Assembly: GCF_006443685.1 (NCBI RefSeq)
Contig: NZ_VFYP01000001.1
Location: forward strand, 620,001 to 684,000
Reading direction: 5' to 3'
Source: Rhizobium glycinendophyticum
GTDB taxonomy: Bacteria; Pseudomonadota; Alphaproteobacteria; Rhizobiales; Rhizobiaceae
Length of the DNA: 64,000 nucleotides
Shown: positions 1-7,929 of the stretch, piece by piece
Numbering within the stretch: position 1 is the first letter of the stretch
Layout: the number at the start of each line of letters is the position of its first letter
Made by a program: the position numbers and the translations under genes
The notes under the pieces: generated by a model
Databases searched by the model: none
What the model was told of the DNA's origin: nothing
Seen by the model: the letters and a program-made list of their open reading frames with translations, nothing else

Positions 1-1274
1 AGGATTCCAAATTCAACTGGGCAAGCTTTGAACAGTACAAGGCAGCGAACAGCGCCTTGAAGGGCCAGTCGATGACCATCTTCGGCCCCTGGCGCGGCGA
101 AGACCAGGTATTGTTCGAAAGCGTCCTGGCCTATTTCGAAGACGCCACCGGCGTTGACGTCCAGTATTCGTCTTCTGAAAACTACGAGCAGCAGATTGTT
201 ATCGACACCCAGGCCGGCAGCCCGCCGAACGTGGCCATCCTGCCGCAGCCGGGCCTGATCGCCGACCTTGCGTCGAAGGGTCATCTGACGCCGCTCGGCG
301 ACGAAACCAAGTCCTGGCTCCTGGAAAACTATTCGGCCGGGCAGTCGTGGGTCGACCTGTCGACCTATAAGGGCAAGGACGGAGCTCCGGCTCTCTACGC
401 ATTCCCCTACAAGATCGACGTGAAGTCGCTGGTCTGGTACGTGCCGGAAAACTTCGAGGACGCTGGCTATGAAGTCCCGAAGACCATGGAAGAGCTGAAG
501 GCCCTGACCGAAAAGATCGTCGCCGACGGTGGCACGCCCTGGTGCATCGGTCTGGGTTCTGGCGGTGCGACCGGTTGGCCGGCAACCGACTGGGTGGAAG
601 ACATGATGCTGCGCACGCAGCCCGCTGATGTCTACGACAAGTGGGTTACCAACGAAGTGAAGTTCACCGATCCGGCCGTTGTTGCTGCGATTGATGAGTT
701 CGGCTGGTTCGCCAAGAACGACAAGTTCGTCGATGGCGGTTCGAAGGCCGTCGCTTCGACCGACTTCCGCGACAGCCCGAAGGGCCTCTTCGGCGCACCG
801 CCCAAGTGCTACCTCCATCACCAGGCTTCGTTCATCCCGTCCTTCTTCCCGGAAGGCACAAAGGTGGGTGAAGATGCAGACTTCTTCTACATGCCGCCCT
901 ATGCCTCCAAGGCAGACCTCGGCAATCCGGTCCTCGGCGCCGGCACACTTGCCATGATCGCCAAGGACAGCCCGGCTGCCCGCGCCTTCATCGAGTTCCT
1001 GAAGACCCCGATTGCCCATGAAGTCTGGATGGCACAGTCCAGCTTCCTGACGCCGTTCAAGGGCGCGAACAAGGCAGCCTATGCCAACGCGCCAATGGCC
1101 AAGCAGGGCGATATCCTCCTGAACGCGACCACGTTTCGCTTCGACGGCTCCGACCTGATGCCGGGCAAGATCGGCGCTGGCGCATTCTGGACCGGTATGG
1201 TTGACTACTCCGGCGGCAAGCCCGCTGCGGATGTTGCAGCCGACATCCAGAAGGCTTGGGACGGGCTTAAGTAA
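1..1274 (+). CDS. aglE: Alpha-glucoside ABC transporter substrate-binding protein AglE (5' partial)
   Basis: This is the periplasmic binding protein for alpha-glucosides such as sucrose, maltose and trehalose. It delivers sugar to the AglF/AglG permeases. The reading frame is open from base 3, so the signal peptide and N-terminus lie upstream of the window. About 423 residues are visible, with family-1 solute-binding features: an early FGPWRGEDQ segment and a C-terminal GNPVLGAGTLAMIA segment. The next gene, aglF, follows after 121 bases that hold a strong stem-loop. The assignment rests on the binding protein, two permeases, GH13 alpha-glucosidase and ATPase lying in the order known for rhizobial agl operons. 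Substrate range is inferred from that family. Confidence 0.9.
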   Translation, partial: DSKFNWASFEQYKAANSALKGQSMTIFGPWRGEDQVLFESVLAYFEDATGVDVQYSSSENYEQQIVIDTQAGSPPNVAILPQPGLIADLASKGHLTPLGDETKSWLLENYSAGQSWVDLSTYKGKDGAPALYAFPYKIDVKSLVWYVPENFEDAGYEVPKTMEELKALTEKIVADGGTPWCIGLGSGGATGWPATDWVEDMMLRTQPADVYDKWVTNEVKFTDPAVVAAIDEFGWFAKNDKFVDGGSKAVASTDFRDSPKGLFGAPPKCYLHHQASFIPSFFPEGTKVGEDADFFYMPPYASKADLGNPVLGAGTLAMIAKDSPAARAFIEFLKTPIAHEVWMAQSSFLTPFKGANKAAYANAPMAKQGDILLNATTFRFDGSDLMPGKIGAGAFWTGMVDYSGGKPAADVAADIQKAWDGLK

Positions 1275-1296
1275 ACCCGCAACCGACCGCAATTCG

Positions 1297-1325
1297 CCGG
1301 GCCGCATCGAGACGATGTGGCCCGG
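1297..1325 (+). other. Intercistronic stem-loop between aglE and aglF
   Basis: CCGGGCCGCATC (1297-1308) pairs with GATGTGGCCCGG (1314-1325), giving a 12-bp stem with one G-U pair and a 5-base loop. No T-run follows, so it is not a classic terminator. Such hairpins after binding-protein genes usually block 3' exonucleases or cause partial termination, which keeps the binding protein in excess over the permeases. That role is inferred here. Confidence 0.6.
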
Positions 1326-1395
1326 TCGTCGATACACAAGAACAAGTGCACCGCGCCTCGAGGCGACGCGGAGCGATCGACAGGGAGGGGACATC

Positions 1396-2406
1396 TTGGA
1401 ACAGTTACTCTTTGCATTGCTGACGATCATCGTCGGCGTCGCCGCAGCGATCGGTTATTTCTACGGCTCGAACCTGCTGCTGGACCGCATTTTTCCATCC
1501 CGCATCGCCGATACGGCCAAGGCGTCCCGCAATTTGCGCCGCGCGGCGCTCATTCGTCCCTGGCTGTTCCTGGGGCCGGCGCTGATCTCCTTGACCGTCT
1601 ATCTGGTCTATCCACTGTTTTCCTCCATCGCCTATTCCTTCATGGATCGCGGCGGTGAAAACTATGTCGGGCTCGCGAATTTTCGCTGGATGCTCAACGA
1701 CGGCGAGTTCCGCCAGTCGATCTACAACAACATTCTCTGGCTGATCGTGGTGCCAGCGGGCTCCACCTTCTTCGGCCTGATCATCGCAGCACTCACCGAC
1801 CGGATCTGGTGGGGCAATATCGCCAAGTCGCTGATCTTCATGCCGATGGCGATCTCCTTCGTCGGTGCATCCGTTATCTGGAAATTCGTTTACGACTATC
1901 GCGACGCCGGCTCCGAGCAGATCGGTATCCTGAACGCGATCGTCATGGCCTTCGGGGGCGATCCGCAGATCTGGATCTCGCTGCCCTTCTGGAACAACTT
2001 CTTCCTGATGGTCATCCTGATCTGGATCCAGACGGGTTTTGCCATGGTTCTTCTGTCGGCTGCCCTGCGCGGAATTCCGGAAGAAACGATCGAGGCCGCC
2101 GTCATCGATGGCGCCAATCCCTGGCAGATCTTCATCAAGATCAAGGTGCCGCAGATCTGGACGACCATTGCCGTCGTCTGGACCACAATCACCATCCTCG
2201 TTCTCAAGGTGTTCGACATCGTTCTCGCCATGACCAACGGCCAATGGCAGACCCAGGTTCTGGCGAACTTGATGTTCGACTGGATGTTCCGCGGCGGCGG
2301 CGATTTCGGCAAGGGTGCCGCAATCGCTGTCGTCATCATGGTTATGGTCGTGCCGATCATGATCTGGAACATTCGTAACGCCCGCCGGGAAATGGAAGGA
2401 CACTGA
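1396..2406 (+). CDS. aglF: Alpha-glucoside ABC transporter permease AglF
   Basis: This is an inner-membrane permease of the MalF type, pairing with AglG in the sugar channel. I chose the TTG start at 1396 because a strong GGGAGGGG ribosome site sits at 1383-1390; the upstream in-frame extension to 1201 overlaps aglE. The product is 336 residues. An N-terminal membrane segment comes first, and a second hydrophobic stretch begins the conserved permease core. The EAA-loop region reads EETIEAAVIDGANPWQIF. It ends one base before the aglG start, which indicates tight co-translation. Confidence 0.9.
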   Translation: MEQLLFALLTIIVGVAAAIGYFYGSNLLLDRIFPSRIADTAKASRNLRRAALIRPWLFLGPALISLTVYLVYPLFSSIAYSFMDRGGENYVGLANFRWMLNDGEFRQSIYNNILWLIVVPAGSTFFGLIIAALTDRIWWGNIAKSLIFMPMAISFVGASVIWKFVYDYRDAGSEQIGILNAIVMAFGGDPQIWISLPFWNNFFLMVILIWIQTGFAMVLLSAALRGIPEETIEAAVIDGANPWQIFIKIKVPQIWTTIAVVWTTITILVLKVFDIVLAMTNGQWQTQVLANLMFDWMFRGGGDFGKGAAIAVVIMVMVVPIMIWNIRNARREMEGH

Positions 2407-2407
2407 G

Positions 2408-3553
2408 ATGGTCGCAAAGAAACTTTCCCCGCTGACGATCGTCGTCAATCTGACCGTCCTTCTTCTGGTCGTTCTCTGGACCCTCCCGACTGCGGGCCTT
2501 CTGATCTCGTCATTGCGCGACAAGGACCAGATTGTCGCATCGGGTTGGTGGACCGCGCTTGGCACCTCCAGCCAGAACGCCATCTATCGAGCCCCTCCGC
2601 CGAGTGCGCAGGTCGAGGAAAACGGTGTCTTCGTCATTTCCGGCAATGTTTTCGAAGGCAACGCCGGCAATGTCTCTGCCTTCGGCATCAACATCAACGC
2701 GCCTGCCGCCTATGAGCCGGGCCAGACGGCGGAACGCAACGACGGCAGCAAGCTGACCATCCAGGAGAATGGCGACTTCCGCATCGAGTCGACCACCGCC
2801 TTCGAAGGCACGCGCGGCGACCGTATCTTCTTTACGGCTTCGGTGCCGCCGCGCTTCACCCTGGAGAACTACCAGACGGTGCTCACCGCCGAGGGGCTCG
2901 GCAAGTCCTTCCTCAACTCGCTGACGGTGGCCATACCCTCGACCATCATCCCGATCCTTGTTGCAGCCTTCGCCGCCTATGCGCTCGCCTGGATGAAGTT
3001 TCCCGGCAAGGCGCTGCTGCTCGCCGTCATCGTCGGCCTGCTCGTCGTGCCCTTGCAGATGTCATTGATCCCGCTGCTCAAGATGTACAACGGCGTCGGC
3101 GCCTTCTTCGGCGTACCGGCCAAGGGTTATCTCGGCATCTGGCTCGCCCATATGGGTTTCGGCCTGCCGCTCGCCATCTATCTGCTGCGCAACTACATCG
3201 CCGGCCTGCCGCGCGAGATCATGGAATCGGCCCGTGTCGACGGCGCCTCCGATTTCGAGATATTCACCAAGATCGTCCTGCCGCTGTCCTATCCGGCACT
3301 CGCCTCGTTTGCGATCTTCCAGTTCCTCTGGACCTGGAACGACCTGCTGGTCGCCATGGTCTTCCTGGGAACCGGCGACAACGAACTCGTTTTGACCGGA
3401 CGCCTCGTCAACCTGCTCGGCTCGCGCGGCGGCAACTGGGAAATCCTCACGGCTTCGGCCTTTATCACCATCATCGTGCCGCTCCTCGTCTTCTTCGGCC
3501 TCCAGCGCTACCTCGTCCGGGGTCTGCTCGCCGGTTCGGTCAAGGGAGGCTGA
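2408..3553 (+). CDS. aglG: Alpha-glucoside ABC transporter permease AglG
   Basis: This is the MalG-type partner permease. It starts one base after the aglF stop. At 381 residues it is about 90 longer than typical MalG-type permeases. The extra length is a polar, glycine- and asparagine-rich stretch at about residues 50-140, between the first membrane segment and the conserved core, predicted to be periplasmic. The EAA loop is clear (MESARVDGASDFEIFTKIV). The same extension is, as I recall, present in other rhizobial AglG proteins, so I treat it as genuine rather than a frameshift. Confidence 0.9.
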   Translation: MVAKKLSPLTIVVNLTVLLLVVLWTLPTAGLLISSLRDKDQIVASGWWTALGTSSQNAIYRAPPPSAQVEENGVFVISGNVFEGNAGNVSAFGININAPAAYEPGQTAERNDGSKLTIQENGDFRIESTTAFEGTRGDRIFFTASVPPRFTLENYQTVLTAEGLGKSFLNSLTVAIPSTIIPILVAAFAAYALAWMKFPGKALLLAVIVGLLVVPLQMSLIPLLKMYNGVGAFFGVPAKGYLGIWLAHMGFGLPLAIYLLRNYIAGLPREIMESARVDGASDFEIFTKIVLPLSYPALASFAIFQFLWTWNDLLVAMVFLGTGDNELVLTGRLVNLLGSRGGNWEILTASAFITIIVPLLVFFGLQRYLVRGLLAGSVKGG

Positions 3554-3592
3554 GCGGTCCGGCTCAACTTCAGACATGCACAAGGATTGACT

Positions 3593-5248
3593 ATGAGTTC
3601 ATCGACGCAATCGGCGCTTCCCGCCGACAAGGATTGGTGGCGTGGTGCGGTGATCTACCAGATCTATCCGCGCTCCTATCAGGATTCCAACGGCGACGGC
3701 ATCGGCGACCTCAAGGGCATCACCGCGCGCCTGCAGCACATCGCCGATCTCGGCGCCGATGCGATCTGGATCTCGCCCTTCTTCACCTCGCCGATGAAAG
3801 ACTTCGGCTACGACGTTTCGAACTATGTCGATGTCGACCCGATGTTCGGTTCGCTGACCGATTTCGACGGCCTGATCGCCGAAGCGCACCGCCTCGGCAT
3901 CCGCGTCATGATCGACCTCGTGATGTCCCACTCTTCGGACCAGCATCCCTGGTTCGTCGAGAGCCGCTCGAGCCGCGTCAATCCGAAGGCTGACTGGTAT
4001 GTCTGGGCGGATTCGAAGCCCGACGGCACGCCGCCGAACAACTGGCTGTCGATCTTCGGCGGTTCGGCCTGGCAGTGGGACCCGACCCGCATGCAGTATT
4101 ACCTGCACAACTTCCTGACCTCGCAGCCGGACATGAACCTGCACAATCCGGAGGTCCAGGACGCCTTGCTCGCAGCAACCCGCTTCTGGCTGGATCGTGG
4201 CGTCGACGGTTTCCGCCTCGACACCATCAACTTCTACTTCCACGACAAGGAACTCAGGGACAATCCGCCGCTGGCGCCCGAGCGCCGTAACGCGTCGACC
4301 GCGCCGGCCGTCAACCCTTACAATTTCCAGGAACACATCTACGACAAGAACCGCCCGGAAAACATCGCCTTCCTCAAGCGGTTCCGCGCGCTGCTGGACG
4401 AGTATCCTGCAATCGCCGCTGTCGGTGAAGTCGGCGACAGCCAGCGCGGTCTGGAAATCGTCGGTGAATACACGTCCGGCAACGACAAGATGCAGATGTG
4501 CTACGCCTTCGAATTCCTGGCGCCGGAACCGCTGACGCCCGAAGTCGTGCGCAACACCCAGAATGCCTTTGCAGCCGCCGCCCCCGAAGGCTGGGCCTGC
4601 TGGGCCTTTTCCAACCACGATGTCGTGCGCCATGTCAGCCGCTGGGGTGCCAGCGTGCTCGACCGCGACGCCTATGCCAAGATGATGGCGGCCCTGCTGC
4701 TCACCCAGCGCGGCTCGGTCTGCATCTACCAGGGTGAGGAATTGGGTCTGACCGAAGCCGACATCGCCTTCGAAGACCTGCAGGATCCCTATGGCATCCA
4801 GTTCTGGCCTGAGTTCAAGGGCCGTGACGGCTGCCGCACGCCGATGGTCTGGGACGACCACGCCACCCAGGCGGGTTTCTCGACAGCGGCCAAGACTTGG
4901 CTGCCCATCCCGGTCGAGCATGTGCTGAAATCCGTCAACACGCAGGTCGGCAGGCCGGAGACGGTGCTGGAGCAGTATCGCCGCTTCCTCGCCTTTCGCC
5001 GTCAGTATCCGGCCTTTGCCAAGGGCGACATCACCTTCCATGAAGCGAGCGACACGCGCCTTGCCTATACGCGCGCGCTCGGCAACGAGAAACTGCTCTG
5101 CGTCTTCAACATGAATGCCGAGTCTGCCGCGATCGCCTTGCCACAGGGAGAGTGGCTGGCGCTCGAGGGGCACGGCTTCGTCAGCAGCGTCAACGACAAC
5201 AAGGTAGAATTGCCGGCCTGGGGCGCTTTCTTCGCGCGCCACGCCTGA
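3593..5248 (+). CDS. aglA: Alpha-glucosidase AglA (GH13)
   Basis: This cytoplasmic glycoside hydrolase family 13 enzyme cleaves imported alpha-glucosides to glucose. The ATG at 3593 has a CAAGGA ribosome site six bases upstream; a TTG at 3587 lies inside that site and is less likely. The product is 551 residues, normal for the family. Catalytic residues visible are nucleophile D210 in GFRLDT, acid/base E279 in VGEVGD and D343 in FSNHD. No signal peptide is present, which fits intracellular hydrolysis after transport. It lies between aglG and aglK in the operon. Confidence 0.93.
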   Translation: MSSSTQSALPADKDWWRGAVIYQIYPRSYQDSNGDGIGDLKGITARLQHIADLGADAIWISPFFTSPMKDFGYDVSNYVDVDPMFGSLTDFDGLIAEAHRLGIRVMIDLVMSHSSDQHPWFVESRSSRVNPKADWYVWADSKPDGTPPNNWLSIFGGSAWQWDPTRMQYYLHNFLTSQPDMNLHNPEVQDALLAATRFWLDRGVDGFRLDTINFYFHDKELRDNPPLAPERRNASTAPAVNPYNFQEHIYDKNRPENIAFLKRFRALLDEYPAIAAVGEVGDSQRGLEIVGEYTSGNDKMQMCYAFEFLAPEPLTPEVVRNTQNAFAAAAPEGWACWAFSNHDVVRHVSRWGASVLDRDAYAKMMAALLLTQRGSVCIYQGEELGLTEADIAFEDLQDPYGIQFWPEFKGRDGCRTPMVWDDHATQAGFSTAAKTWLPIPVEHVLKSVNTQVGRPETVLEQYRRFLAFRRQYPAFAKGDITFHEASDTRLAYTRALGNEKLLCVFNMNAESAAIALPQGEWLALEGHGFVSSVNDNKVELPAWGAFFARHA

Positions 5249-5264
5249 CAGGGGAGGAAGAGAA

Positions 5265-6353
5265 ATGACGGGTCTGGTTCTGAAAGACATCCGCAAGGCC
5301 TATGGGCAGGTAAAGGTCCTGCACGGCATCGATCTGGAGATCAAGGAAGGCGAGTTTGTGGTCTTCGTCGGCCCGTCGGGCTGCGGCAAGTCCACGCTGC
5401 TGCGCATGATCGCCGGTCTTGAGGATATCACCAGCGGCGAGATGTATATCGACGGCCAGCTCGTCAACGATGTGCCGCCTTCCAAGCGCGGTATCGCCAT
5501 GGTTTTCCAGTCCTATGCGCTTTACCCGCATATGACGGTTTACGACAACATGGCCTTCGGCATGCGCATTGCCGGCGAGAGCAAGGAAGAAATCGACCGT
5601 CGCGTCCGCTCGGCCGCCAATATCCTGCAGCTCGGCCCTTATCTCGACCGCCTGCCCAAGGCTCTGTCGGGCGGCCAGCGTCAGCGTGTCGCCATCGGCC
5701 GCGCCATCTGCCGCGACCCTAAGGTCTTCTTGTTCGACGAACCGCTGTCGAACCTCGATGCAGCGCTCCGGGTTGCGACCCGTATCGAGATCGCCAAGCT
5801 CAACGAGCAGATGGCCGACGCCACGATGATCTACGTCACGCACGACCAGGTCGAGGCTATGACTTTGGCAGACCGTATCGTGGTTCTCTCGGCCGGCAAG
5901 ATCGAACAGGTTGGCCCTCCGCTCGAACTCTATGAGCGTCCGGCCAATCTCTTCGTCGCAGGCTTCATTGGTTCGCCCGCCATGAACATCATGCCGTCCA
6001 CCATTATAGAGACCGGTGCCGTCACCCGCATCAAGCTCAAGGACGGCTCTGAAGTCGCCGTCGATATCGAGACGGCAGCCTCCGAAAAGGGCAAGACCGC
6101 AAGCTTTGGCGTCCGTCCTGAAGACCTTTCCATCGCAACGGGGGACCAATTCCTGTTCGAAGGCACGGTGTCGATCGTTGAGGGCCTTGGTGAAGTCACG
6201 CTTCTCTATGTTATGGGCCCGGTCGAGGAAGAACCGATTGTGGTCAAGCTCCCGGGCATCGTCGACGTGAAAAAGGGCCAGACTTTGCGCTTCTCTGCCG
6301 ACCGGACGAAGCTCCATCTCTTCGACGCAGCTGGCCAGACCTACCGCCGCTAA
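5265..6353 (+). CDS. aglK: Alpha-glucoside ABC transporter ATPase AglK
   Basis: This is a MalK/UgpC-type ATPase energising AglFG. The product is 362 residues, preceded by an AGGGGAGGAAGAG ribosome site. It carries Walker A GPSGCGKST (residues 36-44), signature LSGGQRQR, Walker B FLFDEP, the switch histidine in YVTHDQ and a C-terminal TOBE-like domain. It is the last gene of the agl operon; a rho-independent terminator starts 27 bases after its stop. Such ATPases are sometimes shared among several sugar permeases. Confidence 0.93.
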   Translation: MTGLVLKDIRKAYGQVKVLHGIDLEIKEGEFVVFVGPSGCGKSTLLRMIAGLEDITSGEMYIDGQLVNDVPPSKRGIAMVFQSYALYPHMTVYDNMAFGMRIAGESKEEIDRRVRSAANILQLGPYLDRLPKALSGGQRQRVAIGRAICRDPKVFLFDEPLSNLDAALRVATRIEIAKLNEQMADATMIYVTHDQVEAMTLADRIVVLSAGKIEQVGPPLELYERPANLFVAGFIGSPAMNIMPSTIIETGAVTRIKLKDGSEVAVDIETAASEKGKTASFGVRPEDLSIATGDQFLFEGTVSIVEGLGEVTLLYVMGPVEEEPIVVKLPGIVDVKKGQTLRFSADRTKLHLFDAAGQTYRR

Positions 6354-6380
6354 CCGTATTCAACTCTCCTGATTTGTTAA

Positions 6381-6414
6381 GCCCTCGTTATCCCTAGTGG
6401 TAACGGGGGCTTTT
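6381..6414 (+). terminator. Terminator of the agl operon
   Basis: GCCCTCGTTA (6381-6390) pairs with TAACGGGGGC (6401-6410) through a G-U-containing stem, followed by TTTT. It sits directly after aglK. Confidence 0.8.
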
Positions 6415-6558
6415 CGCAGCCATGTTCGGCATCGTGTGAAATACCGACTGTTAAGGTGTGACTGCTAGCTTTTTACCCATAACAAACGACAAAAAGACAA
6501 GGGTAGAACAATGAGAGCGGCAGGTGGCAATCACTTTCTGAAAAAGGAAGAATCCTTC

Positions 6559-6915
6559 ATGTACGACCGGGAGAACCGGTACCGCATGGAAGACACCATG
6601 AATGCCGGGCGTCTCGAATATACCGAGAACGGCATGACCCACATGGCGGCGCGGCGCTGCGACGTCATTCGCATCTCGATGAGCGGCGCGGTGATCGCCC
6701 TGCTGACCCAAGTCAATCTCCCGAAGCAGTTCTATCTCGACATTCCGGACGCCCGTATCAACAAGGTTGGCGCAGTCCTGATGAAAACCTTCCCGAACAA
6801 CACCGCGGAGATCCGCTTCCTGCGCCTGCTGACGCAGAAGGAACTCGACCGCATCTTCGTCTTCTCCACCCATCCGGCGCACAAGGACCGGGTTCTCGAC
6901 GTCCGCAGCTGGTAA
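6559..6915 (+). CDS. Small PilZ-like protein, function unknown
   Basis: The product is 118 residues when started at ATG 6559, which has an AAGGAAG ribosome site eight bases upstream. An in-frame ATG at 6511, after AAGGGTAGAACA, would add 16 residues. The protein is soluble and has no signal peptide. The middle part (RCDVIRISMSGAVIAL) resembles the strand-turn around the PilZ motif [D/N]xSxxG, but the Asp/Asn is missing and no clear RxxxR precedes it. Cyclic-di-GMP binding is therefore doubtful. It stands alone between the agl terminator and the downstream SDR gene. Confidence 0.6.
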   Translation: MYDRENRYRMEDTMNAGRLEYTENGMTHMAARRCDVIRISMSGAVIALLTQVNLPKQFYLDIPDARINKVGAVLMKTFPNNTAEIRFLRLLTQKELDRIFVFSTHPAHKDRVLDVRSW

Positions 6916-7035
6916 TCAGGGCATTCGGATTTTTGAAGGCCGGTGGAGCGAAGGCTGCACCGGCCTTCAGCATTTCTGACTGGACATCGAATACAGGACC
7001 TTCGATCTTTCGCCCACATCAACGGGAGAACGAAC

Positions 7036-7740
7036 ATGTCCATTGAAAAGGTAGCTATTGTGACCGCCGGCGGAAGCGGCATGGGAGCTGCAGCAGCACG
7101 CCGACTGGCCGCCGACGGCTTCAAGCTTGCCATTCTCTCCTCCTCCGGAAAGGGCGAGGCACTGGCGGAAGAACTGGGCGGTTACGGAGTGACCGGCTCC
7201 AACCGCTCGGCGGAAGACCTTGCCCGCCTCATCGACGGCACCATGGAACGCTTTGGCCGTATCGACGTGCTAGTCAACAGCGCCGGCCACGGTCCGCGCG
7301 CGCAGATCCTAGAGATAACCGACGAGCAGTGGACGACCGGCATGGATGTCTACCTGCTCAACGTCATCCGCCCGACCCGCCTCGTCACGCCAATCATGCA
7401 GGCGCAAAAGTCCGGCACGATCATCAACATCTCCACCGCCTGGGCCTTCGAACCCTCGGCCATGTTCCCGACGTCTGCCGTTTTCCGCGCGGGCCTTGCC
7501 TCCTTCACCAAGATCTTTGCCGATACCTATGCGGGCGAAAACATCCGCATGAACAATGTTTTGCCCGGCTGGATCGATAGCCTGCCGGCGACCGAGGAAC
7601 GGCGCGACGCGGTGCCGATGAAACGCTATGGCACCAGCGAGGAAATCGCCGCGACCATCGCCTTTCTCGCATCGGATGGCGCTGCCTACATCACCGGCCA
7701 GAACCTGAAGGTTGACGGCGGGCTCACTCGCCATGTCTGA
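7036..7740 (+). CDS. SDR-family protein with degenerate active site
   Basis: This is a Rossmann-fold short-chain dehydrogenase/reductase-like protein of 234 residues. ATG 7036 has a CGGGAGA ribosome site; the upstream in-frame extension has no comparable site. The cofactor turn TAGGSGMGAAAARRL and the NSAG motif are present, and the C-terminus keeps ITGQNLKVDGG. The catalytic YxxxK is replaced by S147-AVF-R151, so neither the catalytic Tyr nor Lys is present where expected. It may bind NAD(P) without classical catalysis or use other residues. Substrate unknown. Confidence 0.8.
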   Translation: MSIEKVAIVTAGGSGMGAAAARRLAADGFKLAILSSSGKGEALAEELGGYGVTGSNRSAEDLARLIDGTMERFGRIDVLVNSAGHGPRAQILEITDEQWTTGMDVYLLNVIRPTRLVTPIMQAQKSGTIINISTAWAFEPSAMFPTSAVFRAGLASFTKIFADTYAGENIRMNNVLPGWIDSLPATEERRDAVPMKRYGTSEEIAATIAFLASDGAAYITGQNLKVDGGLTRHV

Positions 7741-7929
7741 GATCACCCTGAATGAAGCGGCGGAATGCTGTTTGTGACAACAAATCGCTCCGCGTAAACC
7801 ACTTGGTTACCAAACTTCTTCATTCTTTAGGACCAGCGACAGGACAAAAAAGTCCTCTCCTGTCCCAGTAAAGCCGGCATTGACTGTCATGTGCCGGTTC
7901 CCAAGAGTTTGGTAAGCGAGTTCAGTATC

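Noticed and set aside
2408..3553. Possible frameshift or fusion in aglG because of its extra length
   Set aside because: The frame is continuous, the permease core is complete and the extension is, as I recall, normal for rhizobial AglG.
3599..5296. Open frame of 565 codons opposite aglA
   Set aside because: aglA has complete GH13 catalytic residues; the antisense translation has no recognisable features.
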